A stretch of DNA of 6,176 nucleotides from Parachlamydiales bacterium (GTDB lineage: Bacteria > Chlamydiota > Chlamydiia > Chlamydiales > SM23-39): contig PLXF01000021.1 in the NCBI GenBank assembly GCA_003151315.1, forward strand, positions 1-6,176. Direction: 5' to 3'. Numbering within the stretch: the stretch's first letter is position 1; the number at the start of each line of letters is the position of its first letter. Shown here one piece after another: positions 4,873 to 6,176 of this stretch. The notes beneath the pieces were generated by a model. The model had not been told where the DNA came from, made no database searches, and saw only the letters and a list, made by a program, of their open reading frames with translations. The translations under genes were made by a program, and so were the position numbers.

Positions 4873-6074
4873 AGAGCGTCCTGAATGTGTGTGAGGGCTT
4901 CTGTCAATATCTCTTTAGGGGCAAAGGCGCTAAAGCGGACAAATCGTTCTCCTTGTAGTCCGAAACCGCATCCGGGAATGGCGATTACGCCTTTTTCGAG
5001 TAAACGATCAAAAAATTGCCATGAGGTGAGGCGATCGGGTGTTTTGCACCAGATGTAGGGGGCATCGATCCCTCCATAGGCAGATAGACCTAACGATTGG
5101 AGTCCTTCAAGAAGATAGCGAGCCCCTTGACTATAGGCGTCGATCGTTTCGGCGATCTCTTTTTTCCCCTGCGGGGTGTAGATCGCGGCGGCTCCCTTTT
5201 GGATGAGGTAAGGGGCGCCTCCATATTTTGTGTCTTGTCGCCGTTTCCATAAGGCATGAATCGAGTGCTCTTTGCCACAGTCGAATAGGCGAAGTTCATG
5301 TGGCACTACAGTGTAGGAAAGACGCAAGCCGGTAAATCCAGCCGTTTTTGAATAGCTCCGGATTTCGATGGCCACTTCTCGGGCTCCCTCGATTTCGTAG
5401 ATGCTGCGCGGCGTGCCTTCCGAGGTGATATAGGCCTCATAGGCGCCGTCAAAAATAATGATGGCCTGGTGCGCTTTTGCGTAGTCGACCCACGATTTGA
5501 GGAGCTCGCGCCCCATCGCGCTGCCGGTGGGGTTGTTGGGAGAACAAAGATAGATGAGATCGCAGTGGTCTGAAGGGGGGTGAGGGCAAAAGCCGTTTTC
5601 TTCATTGCAAGGGAGGTAGGTGATGCCCCCATAACGGCCCGTTTTCAGGAGCGGACGAGAGCGTCCTGCCATCACCGTTGTGTCGAGGTAGACGGGATAG
5701 GTGGGGTCAGGCAGAGCGACGCGGTTGTTGATGCAAAAAAGTTCTTGAATATTGGCGATGTCGCTTTTAGCGCCTTCGGAGATAAAGATTTCTGAAGGGG
5801 CAATCAGCCCCTGATAGTCATGCTCAGAGATCGCGTTTTTTAAAAAAGGGTAGCCATCGGAGGGGCCGTAGCCACGAAATGTCTGAGGGTCGCCCATTTC
5901 TAAAACCGCCTCGGAAAGGGCCGACACGACAGAGGGGGGAAGGGGCCGCGTAACGTCGCCTACGCCTAAATTGAGGAGGGGCCGTTTCGAAGGGGTTGCC
6001 GCAACCCGTTTTGCGATCTCCGGGAAGAGGTAATTGCCTGATAGTTTGCTGTAGTGAATATTGAGCTTGACCAT
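4869..6074 (-). CDS. dapL: LL-diaminopimelate aminotransferase
   Basis: DapL is a pyridoxal-phosphate enzyme that converts tetrahydrodipicolinate plus glutamate directly to LL-diaminopimelate. It bypasses the acyl-blocked route to lysine and to the meso-diaminopimelate of peptidoglycan. Chlamydiae, plants and some other bacteria use this route. The 401-residue length fits the family. Visible motifs are LNLGVGDVTRPLP (34-46), FRGYGPSDGYPFLKNAI (66-82), ISEGAKSDIANIQ (98-110), SPNNPTG (178-184), FDGAYEAYI (208-216), and SYSKTAGFTGLR (240-251) with the cofactor lysine K243. Near the C-terminus ERFVRFSAFAP (376-386) carries the carboxylate-binding arginine. The start is set at ATG 6074 because MVKLNIHYSKLSGNYLFPEI matches the usual DapL N-terminus. 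A TTG at 6104 would add ten atypical residues. No Shine-Dalgarno sequence is obvious before it. A repeat copy begins about 60 bases upstream. It overlaps the PhyH-like gene by four bases. Confidence 0.97.
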   Translation of the reverse strand: MVKLNIHYSKLSGNYLFPEIAKRVAATPSKRPLLNLGVGDVTRPLPPSVVSALSEAVLEMGDPQTFRGYGPSDGYPFLKNAISEHDYQGLIAPSEIFISEGAKSDIANIQELFCINNRVALPDPTYPVYLDTTVMAGRSRPLLKTGRYGGITYLPCNEENGFCPHPPSDHCDLIYLCSPNNPTGSAMGRELLKSWVDYAKAHQAIIIFDGAYEAYITSEGTPRSIYEIEGAREVAIEIRSYSKTAGFTGLRLSYTVVPHELRLFDCGKEHSIHALWKRRQDTKYGGAPYLIQKGAAAIYTPQGKKEIAETIDAYSQGARYLLEGLQSLGLSAYGGIDAPYIWCKTPDRLTSWQFFDRLLEKGVIAIPGCGFGLQGERFVRFSAFAPKEILTEALTHIQDAL

Positions 6075-6081
6075 GGGAACT

Positions 6082-6087
6082 AGTATA
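6082..6087 (-). promoter_or_regulatory. Possible -10 hexamer just ahead of dapL
   Basis: TATACT is read on the minus strand, seven bases before the dapL ATG. No good -35 lies 16-18 bases upstream; TTGAAC at 6104-6099 is only 11 bases away. If it is used, the message would be leaderless, which would fit the missing ribosome binding site. An alternative pair is TTGCAA (6150-6145) and TAGAAC (6127-6122), spaced 17, whose -35 falls in the repeat. Confidence 0.25.
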
Positions 6088-6136
6088 TACTGCTGCCGGT
6101 TCAATCGGCCATATATTTTTCGTTCTAGCGAGATCC

Positions 6137-6176
6137 TCTCGACTTTGCAACTTTTTAGCCCGATTGCCTTGGCCTT
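6137..6176 (+). mobile_element. Left end of a second copy of the palindromic element (cut by window end)
   Basis: TCTCGACTTTGCAA (6137-6150) is identical to 2915-2928, and CGATTGCCTTGGCCTT (6161-6176) is identical to 2940-2955. Only the T-run length and two bases differ in between. The sequence stops at the window edge, so the rest of the palindrome is presumably just outside. It lies upstream of dapL in the intergenic space. Confidence 0.8.

Noticed and set aside
6075..6104. TTG start at 6104 for dapL
   Set aside because: The ten added residues are not typical of DapL N-termini, whereas MVKLN from 6074 is.
6129..6141. Small hairpin CGAGA/TCTCG before the repeat copy
   Set aside because: Only five base pairs with a 3-base loop, expected by chance, and not present at the other repeat copy.
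1..6176. tRNA, rRNA, CRISPR array, riboswitch or transposase gene
   Set aside because: No cloverleaf, regularly spaced repeats, known riboswitch core or transposase motif could be seen by eye on either strand.

Overview
The window looks like chromosomal DNA from a member of the Chlamydiota, most likely one of the protist-associated ('environmental') families. The reasons are an LL-diaminopimelate aminotransferase (DapL) with a translationally coupled partner gene of chlamydial type, a eukaryote-like RING finger gene, and an FkbM methyltransferase carrying a signal peptide. This placement is inferred from gene content. No rRNA or other decisive marker is present.

Layout. (1) Positions 2-865 (+) hold the C-terminal part of transketolase; its 5' part lies outside the window. 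(2) Positions 891-940 hold a short imperfect inverted repeat containing a 13-mer that recurs elsewhere in the window. (3) Positions 912-2298 (-) hold two genes 34 bp apart: a secreted-type FkbM methyltransferase followed by an unrecognised 172-residue protein. (4) A divergent promoter region (2299-2477) leads into a 136-residue protein with a near-complete RING-H2 ligand pattern (2478-2888, +). (5) Positions 2915-3086 hold a long palindromic, non-coding, MITE-like element. (6) Positions 3169-4197 (+) encode an unrecognised multi-span membrane protein. (7) Convergent to it, on the minus strand, lie dapL (4869-6074) and, overlapping its stop by ATGA, a PhyH-like protein without the usual iron ligands (4219-4872). 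(8) From 6137 to the window end a second copy of the palindromic element begins, upstream of dapL.

How it fits together. The two edges are housekeeping metabolism: the pentose phosphate pathway on the left, and lysine/meso-diaminopimelate for peptidoglycan on the right. The middle (about 890-4200) looks like an accessory segment. Sampled lines there are often richer in A+T than tkt and dapL, its products look host-directed or surface-related, and repeat elements are scattered along its edges. The RING protein is the most striking gene, because the spacing of its zinc ligands and its two E2-contact-type hydrophobic residues resemble eukaryotic E3 ubiquitin ligases. The palindromic element and its copies are the most striking non-coding structure.
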